Assembly (NCBI GenBank): GCA_009838465.1
Contig: VXRN01000070.1
Span: forward strand, 82,990 to 138,932
Direction: 5' to 3'
DNA length: 55,943 bases
From: Dehalococcoidia bacterium
GTDB taxonomy: Bacteria; Chloroflexota; Dehalococcoidia; Lucifugimonadales; UBA1123
Positions within the stretch are counted from its first letter, which is position 1; the number at the start of each line of letters is the position of its first letter. The notes under the pieces were generated by a model that was given only the letters and a program-made list of their open reading frames with translations, did no database searches and was not told where the DNA came from. The position numbers and the translations under genes are program-made. Positions 24,599 through 34,354 of this stretch are shown here, piece after piece.

Positions 24599-25555
24599 GT
24601 GAGAGCCTACATAATCAGACGGCTGCTGCTGTTCATCCCGACGCTGTTCATCCTGAGCGCGATTGTGTTCCTGACGGTGCGTTTCATACCGGGCGACGCC
24701 ATTGACGCCATGGTCGCCAGCTCCGACTACCTGGCGCTGGACCTGGACCGCGAAACCCTCCTGAAGCAGCTCGGGCTCGACGTTCCCATGTATGTCCAAT
24801 ACCTGAATTGGATGCGGGGAATGCTGCTGGAAGGCACCTTTGGCGATTCGCTGATGGGAGCCTGGAGTGTCGAGGAGCGGATACTCGAAAGACTGCCGGT
24901 GACGATCCAACTCGGCGTCACGGCAATTGTAATCGGGATGCTGATCGCGCTCCCGGTGGGCATCTACTCAGCAGTCCGGCAGGATACGTTCTCGGACTAC
25001 ATCGCCCGAACAATCGCGGTCCTCGGGCTGGCAACCCCCAACTTCTGGCTTGCGACGCTTGTAATGATATTCCCCGCGCTCTGGTGGGGCTGGTCTCCTC
25101 CCCTGGAGATGGTGCCGTTCACCGAGGACCCGCTCGCCAGCCTGTACGGGACCCTCATCCCCAGCCTGATACTTGGCACCGGCATGGCCGCAGGAACGAT
25201 GCGCCTGACGCGAACGATGATGCTGGAAGTGCTGCGGCAGGACTACATCAGGACCGCGTGGTCCAAGGGACTGAGAGGACGAGTGGTCATCCTGCGCCAC
25301 GCGACCAAGAACGCCCTCATCCCGGTGGTAACCGGAATCGGCTTGCAGCTTCCGCTGCTGGTTGGCGGGTCGGTCATCATCGAGAACATCTTCAACCTTC
25401 CGGGGCTGGGCCAGTTGGCCCTGGAGGCGCTCCTGGACAGGGACTACCCGGTGGTGTCGGGCGTGAATCTATTCTTCGGCATGGCAGTGCTGATCATCAA
25501 CTTGATCATTGATCTAATCTACCCGTATCTCGACCCACGAGTGCGGTATCGCTAG
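24599..25555 (+). CDS. peptide ABC transporter permease, DppB-like
   Basis: This is an integral inner-membrane permease of 318 residues with about six transmembrane segments. The N-terminus YIIRRLLLFIPTLFILSAIV and RFIPGDA are typical of DppB/OppB. The cytoplasmic EAA loop that contacts the ATPase is visible as RTAWSKGLRGRVVILRHATK. The start is GTG 24599, with no strong ribosome site. The DppC-like partner begins 15 bp downstream. Confidence 0.93.
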   Translation: MRAYIIRRLLLFIPTLFILSAIVFLTVRFIPGDAIDAMVASSDYLALDLDRETLLKQLGLDVPMYVQYLNWMRGMLLEGTFGDSLMGAWSVEERILERLPVTIQLGVTAIVIGMLIALPVGIYSAVRQDTFSDYIARTIAVLGLATPNFWLATLVMIFPALWWGWSPPLEMVPFTEDPLASLYGTLIPSLILGTGMAAGTMRLTRTMMLEVLRQDYIRTAWSKGLRGRVVILRHATKNALIPVVTGIGLQLPLLVGGSVIIENIFNLPGLGQLALEALLDRDYPVVSGVNLFFGMAVLIINLIIDLIYPYLDPRVRYR

Positions 25556-25570
25556 AGGTGGATTCTTAGG

Positions 25571-26464
25571 ATGCTAACGGGCGCGGCAGAACTGACGGAC
25601 TTCACGGAGCGGCGGAACCGTTTCCTCGGGTTTTTGTCCAGGCTGGTGAGGGAAAAGCCGCTCGGCACGTTCGGCCTGGCAGTAACGCTGGCGATGATTC
25701 TAATGGCCATATTCGCGGACTGGCTGGCGCCCTTTCCACACTATGAACTCAACCTGATAGACAGGATGCAGGGCCCGTCTTGGGCGCACCCCATGGGCAC
25801 GGACCACGTGGGACGCGATCTGCTGAGTCGAGTCATCTATGGAGCCCGTGTCTCGCTGGTCGTCGGTCTGTCGGCCACGGCGCTCGATATTACCGTCGCG
25901 GTCATAGTGGGAGGAACTTCGGGGTACATCGGCGGCAAATTCGACCTCGCGGTCCAGCGGTTCGTGGACGCCTACATAGCCTTCCCAGGACTATTGCTGC
26001 TGCTGACGCTGATGTCAATCGTCGGCCAGGGGCTGCTCCAGATGATCCTGGTGCTAGGTATCTCCGGCGGGTTGGGCGGCTCGCGAGTCCTCAGGGGTGC
26101 GGTCATCGCCATCAAGGAGAACGACTATATCCTGGCTGCGGAAGCGATTGGGACCGAGAGGTGGAGAACGTTCCTCAAGCACGTGGTGCCCAACATAGTA
26201 CCCATCATCATCATTGGCTTCAGCATCACGATTGGCGGCGTGATCATCAGCGAGGCTTCGATCAGCTTCCTTGGATTCGGACTTCCTCGCGAGATCCCCA
26301 CATGGGGCGGGCTGCTCAGCCAGGAGGGACGCCAGTTCATGGAGGTCGCTCCGTGGCTCGCGTTCTGGCCCGGCGCGTGCCTGACGCTGGTCATCTACAG
26401 CCTGAATATGTTCGGCGACGCGATGAGGGACCTGCTGGACCCGAGGCTGAGGGGAACGGGGTAG
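25571..26464 (+). CDS. peptide ABC transporter permease, DppC-like
   Basis: The 297-residue permease carries the DppC signature HPMGTDHVGRDLLSRVIYGA and an EAA loop AAEAIGTERWRTFLKHVVPN, ending RDLLDPRLRG. It pairs with the DppB-like protein to form the channel. It is the last gene of the plus-strand importer operon; the second importer operon converges on it 58 bp away. ATPase subunits must be encoded elsewhere. Confidence 0.93.
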   Translation: MLTGAAELTDFTERRNRFLGFLSRLVREKPLGTFGLAVTLAMILMAIFADWLAPFPHYELNLIDRMQGPSWAHPMGTDHVGRDLLSRVIYGARVSLVVGLSATALDITVAVIVGGTSGYIGGKFDLAVQRFVDAYIAFPGLLLLLTLMSIVGQGLLQMILVLGISGGLGGSRVLRGAVIAIKENDYILAAEAIGTERWRTFLKHVVPNIVPIIIIGFSITIGGVIISEASISFLGFGLPREIPTWGGLLSQEGRQFMEVAPWLAFWPGACLTLVIYSLNMFGDAMRDLLDPRLRGTG

Positions 26465-26522
26465 GGATCCTTGCGCTTGTGACGCTTCCTCGTACTCACC
26501 AGACCATTTCCGCTATCTCTTG

Positions 26523-27419
26523 CTACATCCGGTGGGCGAGCTTGGGGTCGAGGATGTCGCGGAGGCCGTCGCCGGCGAGGTTGATGGCGGTGACGGCTAC
26601 AGCGAGCACCAGGCCCGGATAAAAGATTACCCAGATGGCCTTGCGGATGAAGCGGCGGCCCTCGGCCATTATGTTGCCCCAGCTTGGGATTTCGTCGGCG
26701 GGAATGCCCGCGCCGAGGAAGCTGAGATATGCCTCGGTGAGCATGGCTCCGGCGGCGACGTATGTGCCCATGACTATGAGGGGCGCGAGCAGATTGGGTA
26801 TGACGTGGCGAATCAGGATGCGGCTGTTTTGCGCTCCTATGGCGCGCGCGGCGTCCACGAATGGCTGCTCGCGCAGGCTGAGGACGGAGGCGCGCGCGAC
26901 GCGGGTCATGCGCGGAGTGTCCACGACGACTATGGCAATGATGACGTTCTGCAGGTTGGCCCCGAGTATCACGGTGAGCGCGATGGCGAGCAGGACGGTC
27001 GGGATTGCCATGAGGCCGTCCATTATCCGCATGAGAACGGCGTCAACGGGCCGGAAGTAGCCCGCTACCGATCCGAAGGCAGCGCCTAGAATCATAGTGA
27101 GCAGCGCGACCGTCGCGCCGACGAACAAGGATATGCGTCCGCCGAGGATGGTGCGGCTGAAGACGTCGCGACCGAACTCGTCGGCGCCGAACCAGTGTGT
27201 GGCAGAGGGAGCTTGAAGACGCGCGTCCATGTTTATCTTGCTGGGGTCGGCGGACGAGAGCACCGGCCCGACGAGGCTAATCAGGACCAGAACGGCCAGT
27301 ATGAACAGGCCGACGGTCATCGTTGGTTCGCGGACCGAGGCGCTGCGCACCGAACGCCAGACACGGACGGGGAGCGAGGACCTGAGCGGCGCAGCTGCCT
27401 GTTCTCCTACGCGCGCCAT
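26523..27419 (-). CDS. second peptide importer permease, DppC-like
   Basis: Like the first DppC, it shows FGADEFGRDVFSRTILGGR, the EAA loop AARAIGAQNSRILIRHVIPN and RDILDPKL near the end, with about six membrane segments. Its ATG overlaps the stop of the DppB-like gene (TGATG), so the two are translationally coupled. It is more diverged from the plus-strand DppC than a recent duplication would be. Confidence 0.93.
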   Translation of the reverse strand: MARVGEQAAAPLRSSLPVRVWRSVRSASVREPTMTVGLFILAVLVLISLVGPVLSSADPSKINMDARLQAPSATHWFGADEFGRDVFSRTILGGRISLFVGATVALLTMILGAAFGSVAGYFRPVDAVLMRIMDGLMAIPTVLLAIALTVILGANLQNVIIAIVVVDTPRMTRVARASVLSLREQPFVDAARAIGAQNSRILIRHVIPNLLAPLIVMGTYVAAGAMLTEAYLSFLGAGIPADEIPSWGNIMAEGRRFIRKAIWVIFYPGLVLAVAVTAINLAGDGLRDILDPKLAHRM

Positions 27420-28375
27420 CAGTATCTTATCCTGGGGTCGAGAACGGCATAGGCTATATCTACCGCCAGATTTATGAAGACGTAGAAGGTGCCTATGAGG
27501 ATTATCAGCGCCTGGATTATCGGGTAGTCGCGCGTGGCTATTGCGTCCACAGCGAGGCGACCGAGTCCGGGTATCGCGAAGACACTCTCAGTAACGACCG
27601 CGCCGGAGAGCAGTCCGGCGAGTCCAAGCCCGATGATCGTCAGAATGGGGAGCGACGCGCTTCGGAGTGCGTGCCTTATCAGGACGGTCTTCTCGGTCAG
27701 CCCCTTGGCGCGGGCGGTCCTGACGTAGTCCTCCTTGAGCACTTCGAGGACGCTGGCGCGGGTCATGCGGGCGACAAGCGCTATCACGACAAGTCCGAGA
27801 CTGAACGCGGGCAGGGCGAGGTGGCGCAGGTAGTCGAGGAGGCCGTCGTCAATACGGGAGTATCCGGCCACTGGGAGAAGCGGGTTGTCGAGTCCGAAGG
27901 CCCAGAGTCCGAATATCCATATCAGGATGAATCCGAGCCAGAAGATGGGGACCGAGAATCCGATGGCTGCGAAGACCATTACGGCGCGGTCTATGAAGGA
28001 GTTGGCTTTCCAGGCGGCGAGAACACCGAGCGGAATGGCGACCAGCACGGCGATGACTTCAGTTGCTATGGTCAGCGACACCGAAGGGCCGATGCGTGTC
28101 TTTATGAGATCGAAGACCGGCTTGCCTGACCTGATGGAGGTCCCGAAGTCGCCGCGCAGTATCTGGCCCGTCCACTTGCCAAGCTGTACGTGTATCGGGT
28201 CGTCGAGGCCGAGCTTTTCCTTGATCTCCAGGTACTCTTCCTGTGTGGCCTCGTTGCCTGCCATGACAGCGGCCGGGTCTCCCGGCGTGAAGCGAAGAAG
28301 GAAGAAAGTGAACAGTCCGACGACGACCAGAACGGGTATCGTGGCGAGCAGTCTTCGGATGATGTAGGGGAGCAA
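27419..28375 (-). CDS. second peptide importer permease, DppB-like
   Basis: This 318-residue integral membrane protein starts MLPYIIRRLLATIPVLVVVG, with RFTPGDPAAVMAG and the EAA loop RTARAKGLTEKTVLIRHALR, and ends YAVLDPRIRY. It forms the channel with the DppC-like protein. It is the middle gene of the minus-strand operon, 124 bp downstream of its binding protein, with a hairpin in between. Confidence 0.93.
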   Translation of the reverse strand: MLPYIIRRLLATIPVLVVVGLFTFFLLRFTPGDPAAVMAGNEATQEEYLEIKEKLGLDDPIHVQLGKWTGQILRGDFGTSIRSGKPVFDLIKTRIGPSVSLTIATEVIAVLVAIPLGVLAAWKANSFIDRAVMVFAAIGFSVPIFWLGFILIWIFGLWAFGLDNPLLPVAGYSRIDDGLLDYLRHLALPAFSLGLVVIALVARMTRASVLEVLKEDYVRTARAKGLTEKTVLIRHALRSASLPILTIIGLGLAGLLSGAVVTESVFAIPGLGRLAVDAIATRDYPIIQALIILIGTFYVFINLAVDIAYAVLDPRIRY

Positions 28376-28436
28376 GTGGGATGTTAGTCCTTGGTTTTGG
28401 TTGTCAGTGGTTAGTTTACAGTTTTCAGAAGTAATT

Positions 28437-28466
28437 TGGGGCCTCTCTCGCGGGAAAGAGGCCCCA
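28437..28466 (-). terminator. hairpin between second binding protein and permease
   Basis: TGGGGCCTCT (28437-28446) and AGAGGCCCCA (28457-28466) are perfect 10-bp arms with a 10-nt loop, 34 bp after the binding-protein stop. In mRNA sense AATTACTTCTG follows, a weak U-tract. It is probably a leaky terminator or 3' stabiliser giving more binding protein than permease. Confidence 0.7.
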
Positions 28467-28499
28467 GTTTCAGTGCGACCGGTCTAATGCCGAGTGCTA

Positions 28500-30347
28500 C
28501 TAGCGCGGGTCTTCCGACTGCCGCTCGGCGTCACCCCACCACATGTTGAGGAACAGGGGTGATCCGACGGGGGCGCCGCGGATCTCGACGTCCATGACGT
28601 CCTTGTCGTAGATCCTGAGCTGGAAGAACTGGCCGAAGGTGACCCTCCTGGGGTCGGCCCAGGCCGCGTCCGCAATCTCGCGGGTTATGGCGAACTGCTC
28701 ATCGAGCGTTCCGGCCTTGGCGAATTTGGTCTTGAGTTCGGTCATCAGCATACCGGTCTCGGAGTCTTCGGGGTAGGTGGTCTCGCCGACACGGTAGTGG
28801 GTGGCTACCAACGGATGGTACAGGTTGGAGCTGTTCCAGTTGGTGAAGATGTGCCAGCCGTCGGCCTGGCGGAAGGTGGCTATCTGACCCGCCCAGTCGG
28901 TCGCCTTGATCTCCGCGTTGATGCCGACGGCGGTCAACTGTTCCTTCAGGACGGTCGCAATTGGGTGGATGGTAGGGAAGTCGGTCGGGTCGAGTATGAT
29001 GATCGGCTCGCCGTCGTACCCTGCCGCCTCAAGCAGTTGCCTGGCCTTCTCAGGGTTGTCCTGGTTGTAGAGGTCCTCGTTGCTGGTATGCTCGGCCCAG
29101 GGAGTGCCGCACATCTGGAGAGAGGGGCAGAGCTGCCACAGACGGTCGTCGCCGTAGCCCTTCATGATATCCTCGGCGTTGACGGCGGCCTGTATAGCCT
29201 GCCTGAGCGCCCTGCCGCTTTCGTCGAAGCCCATGAGCGGGTCGCGGGTGTTGAAGCCGATGTCGGGCTGGGCACCGGGTATGCCGATATGCACGGACAC
29301 ACGGTCAGAGTTGTCGAGAGCCTCTTCGTAGAAGTCGGAGGAGACGACGTCGAGATAGTCCACGGTGCCGGTGAGCACTGCGGACACGCGGGTCTGCTGG
29401 TCGGGAATCTCTTTCATCTCGAGCCGGTCGAAGTAGGCGAGCTTCGCGCCAGCGCGGTAGCTGGGCGTCTCGCGTCGCGGGACGTAATCCTCGAACCTGT
29501 CCAGGATTATCTCGTTGCCGGGATCCCAGCTTACGAACATATACGGGCCGGAGGCTATGAAATCCTGCGCCAGTTCGCCTGCTGGGTATGCCTCGACGGT
29601 CTCTTTGGGCATGATGTTGGGCTGAGTTCCGCCGACGTAACCGAGCGCGGTCATCAGCAGGGCTGAAGGTTCGCTGAGTTCTATGGTGAACGTCTTGTCG
29701 TCAACGGTCTCGAAGCCTACCCAGATGTCGTTGAGCACTGGGGCGAAGGACTTGTCCCACTCGAGGAAACGGCCTATTGAGGCCTCCACATCTTCGGGCA
29801 GTACTTGCGTGCCGTCGTGCCAGATCAGGTCGTCGCGCAGGGTGAAGGTATAGGTGCTGCCGTCGGCTTCCCAGCTGTCGGCCATGTCGGGCTGGATGAA
29901 GCCTTGCGCGTCCCACTGGGCTAGTGATTCCCAGAAGTGCCAGGAGACGCCTCGTCCGATGGCTGTGCCGGATGTCATGGAGTCGAGGTTGGGCACCGTG
30001 CCCTGTGGCACCCAGATGAGGTTGCCGCCAAACCTGTCATCGGAGAAGATGTTGGAATCGGCGTCGGATACGGGCACCATTCTTGATGCAGGCGCGGTGG
30101 ACGGTATGATTGGCTCGGGAGCCGCCGGAGCGCCCGGTGGGGCCTCTGCCGGAGCCGCCGGGGCGGGCTGAGCCGGCGCCTGCGGCTGCGCCATAGAAGC
30201 GGCCGGCGCTGCCGGTGCAGGAGCTGCAGGCGCTGCTGCTGCCGGGGCCTGTGGCTGTTCGGGCGCCGCTGTGTCGCTGCTACACGCAATCGACAGTATG
30301 GCCACGACAACTGCCACAATCGGCAGGATGTACTTGAGACGTCTCAT
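28500..30347 (-). CDS. second peptide ABC transporter substrate-binding lipoprotein
   Basis: The signal ends at LSIACSS. A Pro/Ala/Gln-rich flexible linker (about residues 28-85) precedes a family 5 binding domain (YTFTLRDDLIWHDGTQVLPE, FIASGPYMFVSWDPGNEI, ALRQAIQAAVNAEDIMKGYG). At 615 residues it has a disordered linker where the first binding protein has a helical stalk. ATG 30347 follows GGAGGAATAA, a strong site. The first permease gene follows 124 bp later. A phosphotriesterase-like hydrolase lies 130 bp upstream on the same strand and might act on the imported compound. Confidence 0.93.
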   Translation of the reverse strand: MRRLKYILPIVAVVVAILSIACSSDTAAPEQPQAPAAAAPAAPAPAAPAASMAQPQAPAQPAPAAPAEAPPGAPAAPEPIIPSTAPASRMVPVSDADSNIFSDDRFGGNLIWVPQGTVPNLDSMTSGTAIGRGVSWHFWESLAQWDAQGFIQPDMADSWEADGSTYTFTLRDDLIWHDGTQVLPEDVEASIGRFLEWDKSFAPVLNDIWVGFETVDDKTFTIELSEPSALLMTALGYVGGTQPNIMPKETVEAYPAGELAQDFIASGPYMFVSWDPGNEIILDRFEDYVPRRETPSYRAGAKLAYFDRLEMKEIPDQQTRVSAVLTGTVDYLDVVSSDFYEEALDNSDRVSVHIGIPGAQPDIGFNTRDPLMGFDESGRALRQAIQAAVNAEDIMKGYGDDRLWQLCPSLQMCGTPWAEHTSNEDLYNQDNPEKARQLLEAAGYDGEPIIILDPTDFPTIHPIATVLKEQLTAVGINAEIKATDWAGQIATFRQADGWHIFTNWNSSNLYHPLVATHYRVGETTYPEDSETGMLMTELKTKFAKAGTLDEQFAITREIADAAWADPRRVTFGQFFQLRIYDKDVMDVEIRGAPVGSPLFLNMWWGDAERQSEDPR

Positions 30348-30477
30348 TTATTCCTCCATTTTCCCCTGTGATATGGGATACGTTCAATTCGTGAAAAGAT
30401 AAACAATTGGGGTGTAAGCAGTCAATGAAGATATGAGGTCTCCGGTTGCCTGACAGGCTGGAACGGCTAGCCGGATT

Positions 30478-31512
30478 CTACAAAAGAGTCAGCAGACGCC
30501 TGGGGTTTTCGACCGTGATGCGGTGGATGTCGGACTCCGACACTCCGAGAGTCTGGAGGTATGGCAGGAAGGTCTCCTGAATGTAGGTGTAGCCCGCACC
30601 TCCGTACTTCTTGAGGTGCATCTTCCAGCACACGTCCTGGGAGAGCAGGATACGGTCAGCGTATCCTGCTTCTATCATCTTCGGGATGGCGGTGGCGACG
30701 CTGTGATCGCGGCCCGTCTCGGTCGTCCTGACAACGCCAAGCGTGTCGAACTGGATGCAGATGCCCCTTTCGAGCAGGCTGAGCATATAGGGCAGGTCGT
30801 CCGCCATGTGGTCGGAGTGCCCGAGGATGACGCGGGTGAGGTCGGTGCCTTCCTCTTCCACCATGTCCAGGACCGTGCACTTCTCGTCCTTGAGCGGTGG
30901 CGAGTGGAAGGATATGGCAGCTCCGGTGGCGATGCTGGCGCGCGCTGCGGCGCGGATATTCTTGACCTCGTTGGGCGTTATGGGGTCGCCGTTGACGCCG
31001 ATCTCCCCGATGATGCCTGAGCGGACGCCCGTACCGGGTATGCCGACGGTTATGTCGCGGACTATCTCGTCGGTGAGCGATTCGACGGTGCGGTCGTCCA
31101 TGTCCTCCGGGTGGAAGAGTTTCTGGTACCAGCCGGAGCCGAGCACGATGTTGATACCCGCGGCCTCGGCGGTCCGGGCAATGGCCGGAACGTCTCTCCT
31201 GAGTCCCCTACTGGTGACGTCAACCAGCGTTCCGCCGCCAAGTCTGGCGAAGTCGGAGACCTCGGCTATCGCGTCGGCTTCGCTGGAGAGGAGATAGTTG
31301 TCCACGAGAGGGAGCGCATGGCGGGCGAGATGCAGGTTGGATAGTTGCAGCGGTGTGAACCATGCGTCGAGCTGGGTCGCGGTGGAGTCCGGGTCGGGCC
31401 AGTGATTCTTGCGGAGGTCGAGGTAGAGGTGCTCGTGCATGAGCGTGAAGCCGAGTTGGTCGGGCTCGACGGGGCCTGCTACGGTCATGACTTTTCCGGT
31501 CATAGTGGTCAT
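30478..31512 (-). CDS. phosphotriesterase-related metal-dependent hydrolase
   Basis: Members of this amidohydrolase family hydrolyse phosphotriesters, lactones or N-acyl bonds. Metal ligands are visible: LMHEHLYLD (HxH), GIIGEIGV (bridging Glu in place of a carbamylated Lys), AISFHSPP (His), RVILGHSDH (His) and LLSQDV (Asp). ATG 31512 is chosen because GGAG lies 7 bases upstream; the frame opens at 31683, which would overlap the divergent gene. Length is then 344, normal for the family. The substrate is unknown; lactonase activity is as likely as phosphotriesterase. Confidence 0.88.
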   Translation of the reverse strand: MTTMTGKVMTVAGPVEPDQLGFTLMHEHLYLDLRKNHWPDPDSTATQLDAWFTPLQLSNLHLARHALPLVDNYLLSSEADAIAEVSDFARLGGGTLVDVTSRGLRRDVPAIARTAEAAGINIVLGSGWYQKLFHPEDMDDRTVESLTDEIVRDITVGIPGTGVRSGIIGEIGVNGDPITPNEVKNIRAAARASIATGAAISFHSPPLKDEKCTVLDMVEEEGTDLTRVILGHSDHMADDLPYMLSLLERGICIQFDTLGVVRTTETGRDHSVATAIPKMIEAGYADRILLSQDVCWKMHLKKYGGAGYTYIQETFLPYLQTLGVSESDIHRITVENPRRLLTLL

Positions 31513-31665
31513 ATGGGACTCCGGTCTCGTTCGCATATTGGCATGAAACATCCGAACTTCAAGGGCGGATTTGCAGAATAGTATCCGTTGATTCGTTGAA
31601 ATCGCAACCTGCTGCGCTACAATGGACACCTGAACGAAAAAGCTCTGAAGCCGGAAGCCCTCGAT

Positions 31666-33282
31666 ATGTCTCCCATCTACCACTCAGGTCAAACGCTCGA
31701 CCATGTCCCGAGCCGCTCCATATTCGACTACGCCGACAGCCTAAGCGTGCGGGTTCCGACCTCGTGCGGTCGCACGGGCGAATGCCACGAGTGCATCGTC
31801 GAAATCAGGCGGGGCATGGAATCCCTCAGCCCGACCACGGACGCTGAACGCTTCCTGCGAGACAATTACCGTCTCGCGTGCCAGGCAGTCGTCCAGGACC
31901 CGGACGCGGAGGTAGAGTTCGCCGTCTTGCGCCGGCAGCCCCGCATACTCACACACTCGATCCGACGAGATGTCCCCCTCGACCCTGTCACCGTCCGAAA
32001 GGGCGACGCAGTTTACCATCGCGGCGAGAGGATAGACACATACCGGGGACGAGTATATGGCCTCGCGGTGGACGTCGGCACCACGACCGTCGTTATGAAC
32101 CTAGTTGACCTCGAAACCGGCGAGATTCTGCATACGGCGTCGTTCGAGAATCCGCAGCGTTTCGGCGGCAGCGACATCATGCACAGGATCTCCTACGACG
32201 GTGGCGAGTACCACGGCGAACTAAGACAGGTGATGCTCTCCTCCATCAACTTCGAGATAGGCGACATGGCGCGGATGCTCGGCTTCCACAGGCGCCATAT
32301 CTACGAGGTCGTGTTCGTCGGTAACTCCACCATGCGCGATATGCTGTTCGGCCTGGACGTCCAGCCAATCGGAGAGAAGCCATATAGGTCAGTCATAGAG
32401 ACGGAGATGCGCGACGGCCTGCGCCCAACCACCGCACTCGAATCCACCGCGCGCGAGGTGGGCCTGCGTGTATTCCCCCAGGCTGCGGTATATGCCGGCC
32501 CACTCATCGGGAGCCACGTAGGTGCTGACGTGGCCGCCGACCTGCTCGCTGTCGGCATGGACGAGGCCGAGGACGTGGTGATGCTCGTGGACGTCGGAAC
32601 CAACACCGAGGTCGTGGTGGGCAACAGGCACAGGATGATTGCTGCCTCCTGTCCGGCGGGCCCCGCGTTCGAGGGCGGACAGATAACCTACGGAATGCCG
32701 GGGTACGACGGCGCGGTCGAGTCGGTCAGCATTGATGACGGACACGCTCGCTGCGCCACCATCGGCGACGCTCCCGCGCAGGGGATATGCGGCTCGGGCC
32801 TCGTTGACCTTCTAGCCGAACTGCGTAGGACAGACATGATGAACGAACTGGGCGCGTTCCGCGACACGAGAAACGAGTTCTTCTTCGTGCCCGAACGCGG
32901 TATGTCGCTGTCTCGCGCGGACATATCGGCCCTCGCCCAAGCGAAGTCCGCCAACTACTCCGGCCAGTTCATAACGCTGCGAAACTACGGCCTCCCAATA
33001 TCCAGGATTACGAAGATGTATCTGGCGGGCGGATTCGCCAACTACGTGGATGTGAAGAACGCGCTGGACATTGGCTTCATCGCTAACGTTCCGCCGGAGC
33101 GAATCGTCAAGGTCGGCAACGCGGCGCTGGAGGGCGCGACAATCATGCTGGTGTCCGCCGAAATGCGAGAGCGCATCGAGCGCATCTCCGCCACCATAGA
33201 ACACGTGGAGCTTGAGACCACGCCGGATTTCTTTGATATATTCGTGGAAGGCTGTATGTTCAAGCCGATGGAGTTGGAATAG
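31666..33282 (+). CDS. ASKHA-domain 2Fe-2S protein (DUF4445, RACo-like)
   Basis: The N-terminal ~95 residues are a plant-type 2Fe-2S ferredoxin domain with [10 protein letters not shown] and the distant RLACQ Cys. The remainder is an ASKHA ATPase-like domain ([82 protein letters not shown]). Characterised relatives (RACo, RamA-like) reductively activate corrinoid proteins using ATP. No corrinoid protein or methyltransferase is nearby, so the partner is unknown. The divergent gap 31513-31665 to the hydrolase likely holds both promoters. A dehydrogenase gene follows 11 bp later. Confidence 0.88.
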   Translation: MSPIYHSGQTLDHVPSRSIFDYADSLSVRVPTSCGRTGECHECIVEIRRGMESLSPTTDAERFLRDNYRLACQAVVQDPDAEVEFAVLRRQPRILTHSIRRDVPLDPVTVRKGDAVYHRGERIDTYRGRVYGLAVDVGTTTVVMNLVDLETGEILHTASFENPQRFGGSDIMHRISYDGGEYHGELRQVMLSSINFEIGDMARMLGFHRRHIYEVVFVGNSTMRDMLFGLDVQPIGEKPYRSVIETEMRDGLRPTTALESTAREVGLRVFPQAAVYAGPLIGSHVGADVAADLLAVGMDEAEDVVMLVDVGTNTEVVVGNRHRMIAASCPAGPAFEGGQITYGMPGYDGAVESVSIDDGHARCATIGDAPAQGICGSGLVDLLAELRRTDMMNELGAFRDTRNEFFFVPERGMSLSRADISALAQAKSANYSGQFITLRNYGLPISRITKMYLAGGFANYVDVKNALDIGFIANVPPERIVKVGNAALEGATIMLVSAEMRERIERISATIEHVELETTPDFFDIFVEGCMFKPMELE

Positions 33283-33293
33283 AGGAGATCCCA

Positions 33294-34310
33294 ATGCCCA
33301 GATTCAAAGTCCTGATCACTGACTACGTATGGCCCACTACCGAGCCGGAAGAGACCGTTCTCAGAGAGGAGGCGGACGCCGAGGTCGTGGTCGCGCCGGA
33401 CGGCGACGAGGATACTCTCATCTCCCTAGCCGGAGACGTGGACGCCATAATGACCTGCTTCGCCCAGGTCACGCCCAACGTGCTGAAGGCCGCGCCAAAC
33501 TGCGTCGCCGTTGGCAGGTTCGGCGTCGGTGTGGACAACATCGCGGTGGACACCGCCACCGAACTTGGCATGGCCGTCACATACGTCCCCGACTATTGCG
33601 TGGACGAGGTGTCCGACCACGTGATGGCCCTTCTGCTCACCTGGAACCGCCGTGTCGCGCTGTTCGACAACTCGGTCAAGGGTGCGGGATGGGGCAGCGT
33701 CCCTCTCACGATGCGGATGATGCGTCTGCGCGGCAAGACGATGGGAGTCATCGGATTCGGGCGCATCGGCCAGGCGGTGGCTCAGAAGGCGCTCGCCTTC
33801 GGAATGAAAGTCCTCGCCTCCGACCCGCTCTTCAACCCGCAGACCGCGGCCCTGCGAGGCGCGCGCTATGTGGACACCGACACCCTGCTCAGAGAGTCAG
33901 ACTTCGTAACCCTCCACGCTCCGCTCAACCCGCACACCCAGAACATGATAGGCGAGCGCGAGCTGGGCCTGATGAAGTCCGAGGCGTTCCTGGTCAACTG
34001 CGCTCGCGGCGGCCTGATAGACGAGGACGCGCTGCACGCCGCTCTCACTGGCGGGAGCATCGCGGGCGCAGGACTCGACGTAATGGCCGACAATCACCCG
34101 TCAAACGACCATCCGCTACTGTCTCTGGACAACATCATCATCACTCCCCACGTCGCCTTCTTCAGCCAGGAGGCGACGCTCGAACTCGAACAGCGCGCCG
34201 CCCGCGAGGTCGCCCACGTCCTCACAGGCCGAATGCCCGACAACTTGGTGAATCCGGCGGTACTGGAGCACGAGAGTCCGAGGCATAGTTTGAAATCCGA
34301 TACCCAATAG
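33294..34310 (+). CDS. D-isomer 2-hydroxyacid dehydrogenase (CtBP/SerA-like)
   Basis: This is a NAD-dependent oxidoreductase with the Rossmann motif GVIGFGRIGQAVAQ and the active-site set: Arg in NCARGGLIDEDAL, the Glu-containing segment near ADNHPSNDHPL, and His in IITPHVAF. The N-terminal part VGRFGVGVDNIAVDTATELG is typical. At 338 residues it lacks the C-terminal ACT domain of SerA, pointing to a general hydroxyacid dehydrogenase. Start ATG follows GAGGAGATCCCA. It is probably co-transcribed with the ASKHA protein; a shared metabolic role is not evident. Confidence 0.92.
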   Translation: MPRFKVLITDYVWPTTEPEETVLREEADAEVVVAPDGDEDTLISLAGDVDAIMTCFAQVTPNVLKAAPNCVAVGRFGVGVDNIAVDTATELGMAVTYVPDYCVDEVSDHVMALLLTWNRRVALFDNSVKGAGWGSVPLTMRMMRLRGKTMGVIGFGRIGQAVAQKALAFGMKVLASDPLFNPQTAALRGARYVDTDTLLRESDFVTLHAPLNPHTQNMIGERELGLMKSEAFLVNCARGGLIDEDALHAALTGGSIAGAGLDVMADNHPSNDHPLLSLDNIIITPHVAFFSQEATLELEQRAAREVAHVLTGRMPDNLVNPAVLEHESPRHSLKSDTQ

Positions 34311-34354
34311 CCTACGCTCATGGAATCCAGCGGAAACTAAAGTTAGGATGCTCG

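Noticed and set aside
33329..34288. 319-residue Arg/Gly/His-rich plus-strand frame
   Set aside because: It is a shifted-frame shadow of the hydroxyacid dehydrogenase with an unnatural composition.
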